Source of the DNA: Glaesserella sp041817755
GTDB taxonomy: Bacteria; Pseudomonadota; Gammaproteobacteria; Enterobacterales; Pasteurellaceae
Length of the DNA stretch: 30,130 nucleotides
Assembly (NCBI RefSeq): GCF_041817755.1
Contig: NZ_JBGYBX010000021.1
Location: 1 to 30,130 of the forward strand
Reading direction: 5' to 3'
Positions 1-7,317 of the stretch are shown one piece after another. A program made the translations under genes and the position numbers. Position 1 is the first letter of the stretch. Every line of letters starts with the position of its first letter. Below the pieces are notes generated by a model that saw only the letters and a list, made by a program, of their open reading frames with translations, made no database searches and was not told the DNA's origin.

Positions 1-4
1 AAAT

Positions 5-60
5 CCCCTCTTTGCAAAAGAGGGGACTTTATTTGTCCCCCCTCTTTCGTAAAGAGGGGG
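5..60. repeat. Two consecutive GC-capped hairpins downstream of hisG
   Basis: Two related inverted repeats lie side by side. The first pairs CCCCTCTTT with AAAGAGGGG around a short loop (5-25). The second pairs CCCCCTCTTT with AAAGAGGGGG (38-60). Both sit just past the hisG stop on the minus strand. Neither is followed by a long T-run, so they look more like an intergenic palindromic repeat family, or mRNA-stabilising hairpins inside the his operon, than a classic terminator. Confidence 0.6.
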
Positions 61-74
61 ATAGGGGGAGATTT

Positions 75-971
75 CTAAGCCAGCATTTTTTCTATCGGTA
101 GGACTAAAATCGAACTTGCCCCCATTTCTTTCAGCTGTTCCATCGTTTCCCAGAATAAGTTCTCTTGGCTGACCACGTGCATGGCGACTTTGGAATCATC
201 GTGTGCAAGAGGGAGAATCGTCGGATTTTCAACACCCGGTAGCAATGCGGTGATTTCTTCGAGTTTGTCTTTCGGGGCGTGGAGCATAATGTATTTGGAT
301 TCAGCAGCTTGTTGTACGCCTTGAATGCGGGTGAGCAGTTTATCAACTAGAGCTTGTTTATCGGCGCTCAACGGTTCGGCACGTTGAATCAGGCAAGCTT
401 TGGATTTATAGATTACTTCGACTTCTTTTAAACCGTTTGCTTCAAGGGTGGCGCCTGACGAAACTAAGTCGCAAATGGCGGTGGCAAGTCCTGCGCTTGG
501 TGCAACTTCTACCGAGCCTGTTAATAGACAATTTTTAAACGGTACACCTTGTTCCGCCATATAACGTTTGAGTAAGTTCGGGTAAGAGGTGGCAATGCGA
601 GCATCTTTGAAATCTTGTACACCGTTGTAGGTGCGATCGCGATCAATCGCAAGTGATAAACGGCAACCGCCAAAATCTAAGGTGCGGAGTTTTTTATATT
701 CGACCGGTTCGCCGGCATGTAAACGCCCTAATTCTTCTTCTTCCAACACGTTCTCGCCGATAATACCGAGATCGACCACGCCGTCAAACACCAGCCCCGG
801 GATATCGTCATCACGCACACGCAGAATTTCAATCGGCAGATTTTCGGAATAGGCGATCAAACGCTGTTCGTTCCAGGTGATTTTCACGCCGCATTGTTTG
901 AGTAATTCGCTGCAATCTTTGCTTAAACGCCCTTTTTTCTGTAACGCGATGCGAAGTCTGTTGTCCGACAT
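75..971 (-). CDS. hisG: ATP phosphoribosyltransferase (long form)
   Basis: This enzyme catalyses the first committed step of histidine synthesis, joining ATP and PRPP to give phosphoribosyl-ATP in the cytoplasm. The 298-residue length matches the long HisG form (E. coli 299), with two PRPP-binding catalytic subdomains (about residues 1-220) and a C-terminal ACT-like regulatory domain (about 225-298) for feedback by histidine. The phosphate-binding region ...SSGATLEANGL... is intact. The ATG is preceded by an AAGGAA ribosome site. The upstream leader carries a textbook His attenuator, so the gene should be the first of the his operon, with hisD and the rest continuing off the left edge (inferred). 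Identification is by recognised family sequence. Confidence 0.97.
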   Translation of the reverse strand: MSDNRLRIALQKKGRLSKDCSELLKQCGVKITWNEQRLIAYSENLPIEILRVRDDDIPGLVFDGVVDLGIIGENVLEEEELGRLHAGEPVEYKKLRTLDFGGCRLSLAIDRDRTYNGVQDFKDARIATSYPNLLKRYMAEQGVPFKNCLLTGSVEVAPSAGLATAICDLVSSGATLEANGLKEVEVIYKSKACLIQRAEPLSADKQALVDKLLTRIQGVQQAAESKYIMLHAPKDKLEEITALLPGVENPTILPLAHDDSKVAMHVVSQENLFWETMEQLKEMGASSILVLPIEKMLA

Positions 972-1008
972 AGTGTGTTCCTTCTATTTTGTATTTTGAA
1001 TAACGAAA

Positions 1009-1087
1009 AACCCCTCGAAAGTTGCCTTCCGAGGGGTTGTGAATTTTGTGCTGATCTTAATTCGCTCTCGGAAGTTTATCTTCCGAA
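1009..1087 (-). promoter_or_regulatory. Histidine attenuator with competing hairpins
   Basis: Reading the minus strand, four segments can pair in alternative ways. Segment 1 is TTCGGAAG (1087-1080), segment 2 CTTCCGAG (1074-1067), segment 3 CTCGGAAG inside CCCCTCGGAAGG (1033-1026), and segment 4 CGAGGGGTT (1017-1009). Pairing 1:2 lets 3:4 form a G+C-rich terminator followed by T residues. Pairing 2:3 (8 bp) is the antiterminator. Together with the His-rich leader peptide upstream this is the classic arrangement in which ribosome stalling at His codons allows read-through into hisG. Confidence 0.9.
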
Positions 1088-1107
1088 CACGCCAAATGCC
1101 CGAAAGA

Positions 1108-1152
1108 TTAGTCGGTCAAATGGTGATGATGGTGAGTGCGAATAAAGGTCAT
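1108..1152 (-). CDS. hisL: his operon leader peptide
   Basis: A 14-codon reading frame encodes MTFIRTHHHHHLTD and contains five consecutive His codons (CAC and CAT). It has a GGAG ribosome site 7 bases before its ATG. The stop codon lies about 20 bases before hairpin segment 1 of the attenuator. Such His runs are the sensor of histidyl-tRNA supply in enteric his operons (E. coli HisL has seven). The peptide itself is not expected to have another function. Confidence 0.93.
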   Translation of the reverse strand: MTFIRTHHHHHLTD

Positions 1153-1181
1153 AAGGTTGCTCCAAAAATGAATTGGTGTGG

Positions 1182-1210
1182 AAGATACGCTAAAAAAATG
1201 AGAATGACAA
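1182..1210 (-). promoter_or_regulatory. Probable sigma70 promoter of the his operon
   Basis: On the minus strand TTGTCA (1210-1205) is followed after exactly 17 bases by TATCTT (1187-1182). The -10 box lies about 30 bases upstream of the leader peptide start. Spacing and position fit, but no transcript data are available. Confidence 0.6.
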
Positions 1211-1250
1211 GTCTTTTTTGTTCGGAAGATAAATTATTTTTATGATAAAT

Positions 1251-1278
1251 AGCAAACGTTTGCGCAAGTTGTTATAAT
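1251..1278 (+). promoter_or_regulatory. PurR operator and -10 box of purC
   Basis: A perfect palindrome GCAAACGTTTGC (1252-1263) matches the core of the PurR operator. It sits immediately upstream of a perfect TATAAT (1273-1278). The operator covers the place where the -35 box should be, and the -35 match itself is poor. Binding of PurR with hypoxanthine or guanine would therefore block RNA polymerase, as at other purine genes. The site is also about 40 bases upstream of the divergent his promoter, though there is no reason to expect it to control his. Confidence 0.85.
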
Positions 1279-1312
1279 TTGCCCGTTTTATTCAATCTAC
1301 AGGAATCCAGCC

Positions 1313-2170
1313 ATGCAAATCAGCCTTAAAAAAATCTATTCGGGCAAAGTCCGTGACCTTTATGAAATTGATGATAAACGTATGTTAATGGTGGCAACCG
1401 ACCGCTTATCCGCTTTTGATGTGATCTTAGACGATCCGATTCCGCGCAAAGGGGAAATTTTGACTCAAATTTCAAATTTTTGGTTTGATAAACTGGCACA
1501 CATTATGCCGAATCACTTTACCGGTGATTCAGTCTTTGATGTGCTACCGAAAGAAGAAGCCGAAGCGATTCAATACCGAGCGGTCGTGTGTAAGCGTTTG
1601 ACCCCTGTTAAAATTGAGTCGATTGTTCGTGGCTACTTAACAGGCAGCGGCTTAAAAGATTATCAAAAAACAGGCACAATCTGCGGACTTGAATTACCAA
1701 AAGGTTTGGTTGAAGCAAGCAAATTACCCGAGCCGATTTTTACGCCGTCAAGCAAAGCGGAAGTAGGTGATCACGATATCAACATCAGTTACGCCGAATG
1801 TGAACGCCAAATCGGCGTAGAGCTTGCGGCAAAAGTGCGTGATGCTGCAATTGCGTTGTATAAAGAAGCTGCGGAGTATGCATTAACCAAAGGCATTATT
1901 ATCTGCGATACCAAATTTGAATTCGGTCTGGATGAAAATGGTGTTTTAACGTTAATGGACGAAGTGCTTACGCCCGATTCAAGCCGTTTTTGGTCGGTTG
2001 AGACTTACAAAGAAGGCACCAATCCGCCGTCATTTGATAAACAGTTTATTCGTGATTGGTTGGAAAACAGCGGTTGGAACAAACAAGCCCCGGCGCCTAA
2101 AGTGCCTGCCGATGTCATTGAAAAAACCGTAGCGAAATATCAAGAAGCGTTGGATTTGTTGACAAAATAA
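1313..2170 (+). CDS. purC: Phosphoribosylaminoimidazole-succinocarboxamide synthase
   Basis: SAICAR synthase uses ATP to couple aspartate to CAIR in de novo purine synthesis (cytoplasm). The 285-residue sequence opens with the family signature SGKVRDLYEI and continues with ATDRLSAFDVIL, RGYLTGSGLKDYQ and CDTKFEFG...DEVLTPDSSRFW, covering the ATP and aspartate sites. It is longer than the roughly 237-residue E. coli enzyme and resembles the longer version found in several other bacteria and in yeast. The ATG has an AGGA ribosome site 8 bases upstream. A PurR operator overlaps its promoter. It appears to be monocistronic or followed only by yjdM, 87 bases downstream. Confidence 0.97.
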   Translation: MQISLKKIYSGKVRDLYEIDDKRMLMVATDRLSAFDVILDDPIPRKGEILTQISNFWFDKLAHIMPNHFTGDSVFDVLPKEEAEAIQYRAVVCKRLTPVKIESIVRGYLTGSGLKDYQKTGTICGLELPKGLVEASKLPEPIFTPSSKAEVGDHDINISYAECERQIGVELAAKVRDAAIALYKEAAEYALTKGIIICDTKFEFGLDENGVLTLMDEVLTPDSSRFWSVETYKEGTNPPSFDKQFIRDWLENSGWNKQAPAPKVPADVIEKTVAKYQEALDLLTK

Positions 2171-2257
2171 CGTCAGGTAACGGGAATTTGCAAATTTTTC
2201 GGTAAAACCGACCGCTTGTAGTAGAATGACGGCTTTTATACACTATTGAGGATATTT

Positions 2258-2578
2258 ATGGACTACCCGATTTGCCCGGCTTGTAAAGGCGAAAATACGT
2301 ATCACGATTCCGTTCAATTCGTTTGCCCGGATTGTGGAAATGAATGGAGCGGCGATGAGATTGAGATCGATGAAGACAAATTGATCGTAAAAGACAGCAA
2401 CGGCAATCTGTTAAATGACGGCGATGATGTGATTTTAATCAAAGACCTCAAGCTGAAAGGCTCTTCCGAGGTGTTAAAGAAAGGCACAAAATATAAAGGA
2501 ATTCGTTTGGTCGCGGGCGATCACAATGTCGATTGCGGTAAGCTGTTGCTCAAATCGGAATTTTTGAAAAAAGCCTAA
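2258..2578 (+). CDS. yjdM: Zinc-ribbon protein of the PhnA/YjdM family
   Basis: This is a 106-residue protein of the YjdM (PhnA) family. An N-terminal zinc ribbon has Cys pairs at residues 6/9 (CPAC) and 23/26 (CPDC), followed by the conserved SH3-like PhnA domain with DSNGN..L.DGD and KGTKYKGIRLV. Despite the old name the family is not part of the phosphonate lyase complex, and its molecular role is not settled. A start at ATG 2258 is preferred over the in-frame TTG at 2246 because a GAGGA ribosome site lies 6 bases before it and the length then fits the family. A hairpin terminator follows immediately. Confidence 0.93.
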   Translation: MDYPICPACKGENTYHDSVQFVCPDCGNEWSGDEIEIDEDKLIVKDSNGNLLNDGDDVILIKDLKLKGSSEVLKKGTKYKGIRLVAGDHNVDCGKLLLKSEFLKKA

Positions 2579-2586
2579 AAAAATAG

Positions 2587-2612
2587 CGGGGAAAGCGTGC
2601 TTTCCCCGTTTT
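2587..2612. terminator. Bidirectional terminator between yjdM and the DUF5363-like gene
   Basis: CGGGGAAAG pairs with CTTTCCCCG around a short loop and is followed by TTTT on the plus strand. On the minus strand the same hairpin is followed by a long T-run (complement of 2577-2584). It can end yjdM from the left and the converging minus-strand gene from the right. Confidence 0.85.
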
Positions 2613-2623
2613 GATTACAAACA

Positions 2624-2681
2624 ACAAGCGGTACGATTGGCGCAATATTTTGCAAAAAACAGCGCGGATCGTACCGCTTGT
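2624..2681. repeat. Inverted pair of DNA uptake signals forming a 14-bp stem
   Basis: ACAAGCGGTACGAT (2624-2637) is the exact reverse complement of ATCGTACCGCTTGT (2668-2681). Each arm contains a 9-base uptake core and the loop contains TTTTGCAAAAAA. The pair lies between two convergent genes. Paired uptake signals acting as terminators are known in Pasteurellaceae, but here a separate G+C-rich terminator sits next door. Confidence 0.8.
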
Positions 2682-2698
2682 CGATTAGACCTGAGCGC

Positions 2699-2881
2699 TT
2701 ACTTTTGTTGGTCGGTGCGTGTCCCGTGGGTAACATCGGACGGTTTGTCATCCTCTTTATCTTGATCGAATTTGACGATCGGCACGCAACCGCGACATGC
2801 GCCTTGATCGACGCCCAAGTCTTTGCAAAGTTCGTTGTACTTATCGAGTAATGTTCGAAACAGACCTTTTTGTTCGCTCAT
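2699..2881 (-). CDS. Small conserved protein resembling DUF5363
   Basis: This 60-residue acidic and soluble protein starts MSEQKGLFRTLLDKYNELC and contains a CRGC motif within DQGACRGCVPIVKFD, then a charged, probably disordered tail. The pattern resembles small DUF5363-type proteins of Pasteurellaceae, whose function is unknown. That family call is from memory. An AAGGAG ribosome site precedes the ATG by 7 bases. It lies 51 bases downstream of ccmF on the same strand, so it may be co-transcribed with ccmEF. The CxxC pair could bind metal or act in redox chemistry, but nothing in the sequence proves this. Confidence 0.75.
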   Translation of the reverse strand: MSEQKGLFRTLLDKYNELCKDLGVDQGACRGCVPIVKFDQDKEDDKPSDVTHGTRTDQQK

Positions 2882-2920
2882 CGAGTCTCCTTATATTTGG
2901 TAAAAATCGGTGCGGATCAC

Positions 2921-2929
2921 ACCGCTTGT
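2921..2929 (-). repeat. DNA uptake signal core
   Basis: A perfect ACCGCTTGT core lies in the short gap between ccmF and the small downstream gene. Confidence 0.8.
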
Positions 2930-2932
2930 TTT

Positions 2933-4891
2933 TTATGATATGATGGCGGTTTTCGCTGCCACCTTCAAGCGGTAGCGTCTGTCCGCCATGCATAGTATAC
3001 CGCCAAACGCCATAAACAGTCCGCCGATCCAAATCCAGCGGATAAACGGTTTGTAGTAAAGGCGTAACGCCCAAGAACCGTCTTCAAAACGTTCACCCAA
3101 AGCGGCATATAAATCACGGGTAAATCCCCAGTCGATGGCGGCTTCGGTCATGCTCATTCTGCTGACGTTATAGAATCGTTTTTCCGCCTGTAACGCAGCT
3201 TCATATTGACCGTTTCGGCTGATTTCAATGTCTGCCGTACCGCCGATATAGTTCGGACCGTTACTGTCGCGAATACCTTTAAACGTGAAATTATAGTCTA
3301 AAATCTGCACGCTATCACCGACGTTCATCCGCACGTCTTTTTCAATGCTGAAATGTTGGCTGAAAGCAATACCGAAAACCGAGACGGCAACGCCCAAATG
3401 CGCTAAGACCATTCCCCAGTGAGAGCGTGACAGCTTAAACAAGCCGGTGATAAAAGGGTGACGGTGAGTCGCGCGTTGGTGCAATTCATATACACTTAAC
3501 GCCACGATAATAACGGACATCATGGTGCCGAGCACGACGCCGACCATGATGGTATCGGCAAACCAATAAGGTAATGCGAAACCGAGAACGGTCATCAGCA
3601 ATAAGGATACGATCACCGGTTTACGGATGGCGGAGAATTGATCCCGACGCCATTTGACTAATGGTCCGATGCCCAGTAAGAAGGCGAACGGCACCATTAA
3701 AATCATGAACATTTGATTGAAAAACGGTGCGCCGATAGAAATCGTGCCTAAGCCGATTTGTTTATGGATTAACGGTAAAATCGTCCCTAAAAAGACAACG
3801 GATAAAAATGCCATAAGCAGAACGTTGTTCAAGAGCAACATGGATTCGCGGGAGTAACGTTCCGAATTGTCAAGGCTCTTGATTTTGCTGCCTTGGTAAG
3901 CGTAAAGAAGCAGCGAACCGCCGACCACGATGACCAAATAAGCCAAAATGTACAAGCCGCGGGTCGGATCCGAGGCAAAAGCGTGTACGGAAACTAAGAT
4001 GCCTGAACGAACGAGGAAGGTGCCTAATAAGCAGAGAGAAAATGCCAAGATGGCAAGCAAAACCGTCCATGCTTTGAACGTGCTGCGTTTTTCGGTAACT
4101 GCAAGAGAATGGATTAAGGCGGTTCCGGCAATCCACGGCATGAGAGAAGCATTCTCTACGGGATCCCAAAACCACCAGCCGCCCCAGCCCAGTTCGTAAT
4201 ATGCCCACCAAGAACCGAGAACAATACCGAGCGTTAAGAAAACCCAAGCCGCCATGGTCCAAGGACGAGACCATCTTGCCCATGCGGTATCAAGCCGACC
4301 GGTCATCAGCGAAGCAATTGCGAAGGCAAACGCCACGGAGAATCCGACATACCCCATATACAGTAGCGGCGGATGGAAAATTAAACCGACATCTTGTAAC
4401 ATCGGATTCAGTTCCCTTCCGTCTACCGGAAAATCAGGAAAGGTGCGGTCAAACGGGTTGGACGTGAACAGGATAAACACCAAAAAGCCGATACTGATCA
4501 AGCCCATGACGCTAAGCACGCGGGCAACGGCATCTTCCGGCATTTGGCGGCTGAATACGGCGACGGCGACACTCCAAAGAGAGAGCAGCCAAATCCACAA
4601 TAATAAAGACCCCTCGTGAGAGCCCCACACGGCGGATAAACGGTATTCCAGCGGTAAGGTGCTGTTTGAATTGTTGACAACGTATTGTACGCTGAAATCA
4701 TTAACGGCAAACAGGTAAAATAAGGAGCCGAACGAAATCGTGAGGGCGATAAATATTGCCCATGTCATCGGGCGGGCTAACGACGTCAGTGCGACATTAT
4801 GCTTTTCCGCACCGATCAACGGGAGAACGGCAACCAAAATTGCCAAAGCCAAGCTCAACGCCAGCATGTAGTTACCTAATTCGGCAATCAT
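2933..4891 (-). CDS. ccmF: Cytochrome c haem lyase subunit CcmF
   Basis: CcmF takes haem from holo-CcmE and helps attach it to apocytochrome c on the periplasmic side of the inner membrane. The 652-residue protein is a polytopic membrane protein. The tryptophan-rich WWD motif WGGWWFWDPVENASLMPW is at about residues 236-253. The four functionally important histidines fall at H173, H261, H303 and H491, the same numbering as E. coli CcmF. The start overlaps the ccmE stop in ATGA, so translation is coupled. The ccmG/ccmH genes that usually follow are absent here; the next gene is a small unrelated protein. Supplying c-type cytochromes for anaerobic respiration is the likely use in this family. 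Confidence 0.97.
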   Translation of the reverse strand: MIAELGNYMLALSLALAILVAVLPLIGAEKHNVALTSLARPMTWAIFIALTISFGSLFYLFAVNDFSVQYVVNNSNSTLPLEYRLSAVWGSHEGSLLLWIWLLSLWSVAVAVFSRQMPEDAVARVLSVMGLISIGFLVFILFTSNPFDRTFPDFPVDGRELNPMLQDVGLIFHPPLLYMGYVGFSVAFAFAIASLMTGRLDTAWARWSRPWTMAAWVFLTLGIVLGSWWAYYELGWGGWWFWDPVENASLMPWIAGTALIHSLAVTEKRSTFKAWTVLLAILAFSLCLLGTFLVRSGILVSVHAFASDPTRGLYILAYLVIVVGGSLLLYAYQGSKIKSLDNSERYSRESMLLLNNVLLMAFLSVVFLGTILPLIHKQIGLGTISIGAPFFNQMFMILMVPFAFLLGIGPLVKWRRDQFSAIRKPVIVSLLLMTVLGFALPYWFADTIMVGVVLGTMMSVIIVALSVYELHQRATHRHPFITGLFKLSRSHWGMVLAHLGVAVSVFGIAFSQHFSIEKDVRMNVGDSVQILDYNFTFKGIRDSNGPNYIGGTADIEISRNGQYEAALQAEKRFYNVSRMSMTEAAIDWGFTRDLYAALGERFEDGSWALRLYYKPFIRWIWIGGLFMAFGGILCMADRRYRLKVAAKTAIIS

Positions 4892-5409
4892 TTGTTTTCT
4901 CCGGTTTGCGTACGATCTCGTTCCGATTCACCTTTCAGATCGGCGGCGGAAATTCCCATCGGCTGGTGGGTTTTCTTCATTTTATCGCCCAATTCGGGCG
5001 GCATGTAGTTTTCATCATGCTTAGCCAACACTTCCGTTGCGCGTAAGCGGGTCGGTTCGATTAACGTACCTTGTGCTACGATGCCTTGTCCTTCACGAAA
5101 TAAATCCGGCAGGATACCTTCATATTCCACCTGAATGGACGGACCGACATCATTCAAATCAAAAGTCACTTTCAGCGTTTTATCATCCCGTTTGACGGTG
5201 CCTTCGACCACCATGCCGCCCACACGAATGCGCTGTCCGACTTCCGGTTTGGTTTTCGGGTCGTCATTTTTGCCGTAAACAATTTCCGACGGTGTATAAA
5301 ACAGATCAATATTTTGGCTCAACGCATAAAGCGTCAGCCCGGCGGCAACGGCAACACCGCTTAGCACTGACAAAATGACTTTTAGTCTGGATTTACGTCT
5401 TGGGTTCAT
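4888..5409 (-). CDS. ccmE: Periplasmic haem chaperone CcmE
   Basis: CcmE binds haem covalently in the periplasm and passes it to CcmF. The 173-residue protein has one N-terminal membrane anchor (about residues 9-29) and an OB-fold periplasmic domain. The haem-attachment motif AKHDENY places the histidine at H131 and the axial tyrosine at Y135, one off from E. coli H130/Y134. A GAGG ribosome site precedes the ATG. It is the first gene of a two- or three-gene unit ccmE-ccmF-(small gene). No ccmA-D genes lie upstream; instead there is an AT-rich gap, so the maturation genes appear split in this genome. Confidence 0.96.
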   Translation of the reverse strand: MNPRRKSRLKVILSVLSGVAVAAGLTLYALSQNIDLFYTPSEIVYGKNDDPKTKPEVGQRIRVGGMVVEGTVKRDDKTLKVTFDLNDVGPSIQVEYEGILPDLFREGQGIVAQGTLIEPTRLRATEVLAKHDENYMPPELGDKMKKTHQPMGISAADLKGESERDRTQTGENK

Positions 5410-6091
5410 AAAAACCTCATAAAAAAAATAACAGGGTAATCACAATAAATATAAAAAAATAAAACATGACTATCCTATCAAAAAATTGACCGAAATCGTC
5501 AATTATTCGGTGCTGTTTTGTCGTATTTCAAAATTTTTCGTTGAACGGTGTTGTCATTGGTGTGATATGGTGATTTTTTAGTCATTTTTGCAAATTTAGC
5601 GCAAAATCAGACCGCTTGTTTGATTGGTCAGATAAATGAATAATCTTTTCTTGAGGTATAAATGTCTTTTTTTACACCAAATATCGGTTAATAAATATTA
5701 TCGATGACAAGGAGTTATCTTTTTTCCGCAGTTTATTTAAATCTTCTCCGGCTGAGATTTTTTATTATTTTTATTGAATGTTTCTCTGCTTTTTTCCCCG
5801 ATTTTTGCCGAATTAAATTAATTGGTCAAATAAATGAAAAATTCACTTTTAATTTGTTTTACAAATCTTTTCATTTATTGATTTGATAAATTAATTGTTT
5901 ATATATCATATGGTTACATAACTCATCCGATGAGCCAAATACTATTTCAATAGAAAGTGAACGGAATTCGTTTGGGGGCGAAGAACTTAATTTGTTATGT
6001 TTGGTCAATGCTGGAAATCTTTACGGCGACCAGTCAACACAAATGGAAGCCAAATCGTAATTTAGAGGTTCATTTTAAGGAGAACGTTACT
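5410..6091. other. AT-rich intergenic region between ccmE and the glycan locus
   Basis: About 680 bases without a convincing gene. It must hold the divergent promoters for ccmE (minus) and the glycan block (plus). Visible items are an inverted repeat AATTGAC...GTCAATT (5484-5490 / 5498-5504), a perfect uptake core at 5611-5619, an 18-base direct repeat with one mismatch (5623-5640 and 5821-5838), and a 9-codon frame with a GAGG ribosome site at 5662-5691. A weak promoter candidate TTGATT (5878) with TATATC (5902) precedes the glycan block. I see no ops/JUMPstart element. A 60-codon frame at 5704-5886 has no ribosome site and reads as low-complexity Phe/Ile/Leu, so I do not call it a gene. Confidence 0.5.
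5611..5619 (-). repeat. DNA uptake signal core
   Basis: A perfect ACCGCTTGT core, preceded by TTTTTGCAAATTT. It is the last perfect core I find before the 9.8-kb glycan region. Confidence 0.8.
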
Positions 6092-7291
6092 ATGAACGAT
6101 TCACTCACCCAGCACAATTTATTGACCCGAAAACCGAGGATTGCCTTTTATTCTCACGATACGATGGGATTGGGGCATATTCGACGCAATATGCTGTTAG
6201 CACAATCCATATTGGAAACAAATCCGGAAACGGATGTATTGTTACTCTCCGGTGTTCGGGAATCCGGCGCTTTTAAACTGCCGAAAGGGGCGGATACGGT
6301 GACGATGCCGACATACTATAAAACGTCGGACGGCGATTATATTCCGCGTTCTTTAGGACACGATATCAAGCGCTTGGTTAAAATCCGTAAGGAGATTATT
6401 CATGCGGCATTAGAGGCGTTTGAACCGGATATCGTGGTGGTTGACAATGTACCGCGCGGTGCAATGAGCGAGTTGGATAACATTTTACCGGAATTGGCCA
6501 GCCGCGGCACACATATCGTGTTAGGTTTGCGCGATATTATTGATGAACCTCACGTTGTTCGTCAGCAATGGGAAAAATTGAAAAACTTAGAAATTATCCG
6601 CTTGTATTTTTCCAGTATTTGGGTTTACGGCGATCCGCAATTATACGATCTTGCCAAAGAATACGGCTTGGATTCGGAAATTGGCGATAAGTTATGTTAT
6701 GTGGGATATTTGGATCAAACCCGCCGTATGGAAGATCAGGGATTAAATGCGGAAGTGGCTTATGTTCAGTCTCCGTATGCGCTTTGTGCGGTCGGTGGCG
6801 GCCAAGACGGTTTTTCGCTTGCTGCGGCGTTTTTACAAGCCGAATTGCCGCCGAATTGGAACGGGCTGTTAATTTGCGGTGCATTGATGCCGGAAGATCA
6901 GCGTAAACATTTGCGAGCATTAGCGGCAAAACGTCCTGAAATCCGAGTGATGGACTTCGTTGCCGAGCCGCTCAAATTAATGCATCACGCGGAATGCATT
7001 ATTTCAATGGGAGGCTATAACACGACAACGGAAATTTTATCCTTTAATAAACGTGCATTGATTGTCCCTCGGGTAAAACCGAGAGAAGAACAGTGGATTC
7101 GCGCTTCCCGCTTAGCGGAGATGGGCGTGATTGATTGTTTACATCCGAATGAGTTAACGCCGCAAGCGTTATCCGATTGGATGAAATCGCAAAAACCGCA
7201 ATTGAATGCGCGTGACACCTTGCGTTTTAATGGATTGGATCAGGTCGTTGCTCAAGTGAATAAGATTATGAGCAAAGCGGTTTCTCGTTAG
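6092..7291 (+). CDS. MurG-like glycosyltransferase (COG4671 type)
   Basis: A 399-residue GT-B fold glycosyltransferase related to the MurG/GT28 group. The N-terminal motif FYSHDTMGLGHIRRN (residues 19-33) and the later PRSLGHDI and LGLRDIIDEP segments are characteristic of predicted glycosyltransferases of COG4671. The C-terminal nucleotide-sugar half has VGGGQDG (234-240) and SMGGYNTTTE (305-314), the donor-binding loop of this fold. There is no signal peptide or membrane helix, so it acts on the cytoplasmic face. ATG 6092 is chosen because AAGGAG lies 8 bases before it; the frame stays open to 5957 but the extra 45 residues are not family-like. It is the first gene of a six-gene block. Donor and acceptor are unknown. 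Confidence 0.85.
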   Translation: MNDSLTQHNLLTRKPRIAFYSHDTMGLGHIRRNMLLAQSILETNPETDVLLLSGVRESGAFKLPKGADTVTMPTYYKTSDGDYIPRSLGHDIKRLVKIRKEIIHAALEAFEPDIVVVDNVPRGAMSELDNILPELASRGTHIVLGLRDIIDEPHVVRQQWEKLKNLEIIRLYFSSIWVYGDPQLYDLAKEYGLDSEIGDKLCYVGYLDQTRRMEDQGLNAEVAYVQSPYALCAVGGGQDGFSLAAAFLQAELPPNWNGLLICGALMPEDQRKHLRALAAKRPEIRVMDFVAEPLKLMHHAECIISMGGYNTTTEILSFNKRALIVPRVKPREEQWIRASRLAEMGVIDCLHPNELTPQALSDWMKSQKPQLNARDTLRFNGLDQVVAQVNKIMSKAVSR

Positions 7292-7317
7292 TTTAACTAT
7301 TGTTGTGGATAAATAAT

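Noticed and set aside
1039..1245. 68-codon plus-strand frame over the his leader
   Set aside because: It is the antisense of the his leader peptide and attenuator, has no ribosome site, and its composition is explained by those elements.
3870..4710. Several frames of 70 to 137 codons on both strands over ccmF
   Set aside because: All lie inside the well-supported ccmF gene in other frames and carry no family features.
5662..5691. 9-codon frame MSFFTPNIG with a GAGG ribosome site
   Set aside because: Too short to judge and not followed by a clear attenuator; recorded only as part of the intergenic description.
5704..5886. 60-codon frame rich in Phe, Ile and Leu
   Set aside because: It has no ribosome site before the ATG, lies in very AT-rich DNA where such frames arise by chance, and matches nothing I recognise.
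5957..6091. Extra 45 residues at the N-terminus of the first glycosyltransferase
   Set aside because: There is no ribosome site at 5957, while AAGGAG precedes ATG 6092 and the protein then begins as expected for the family.
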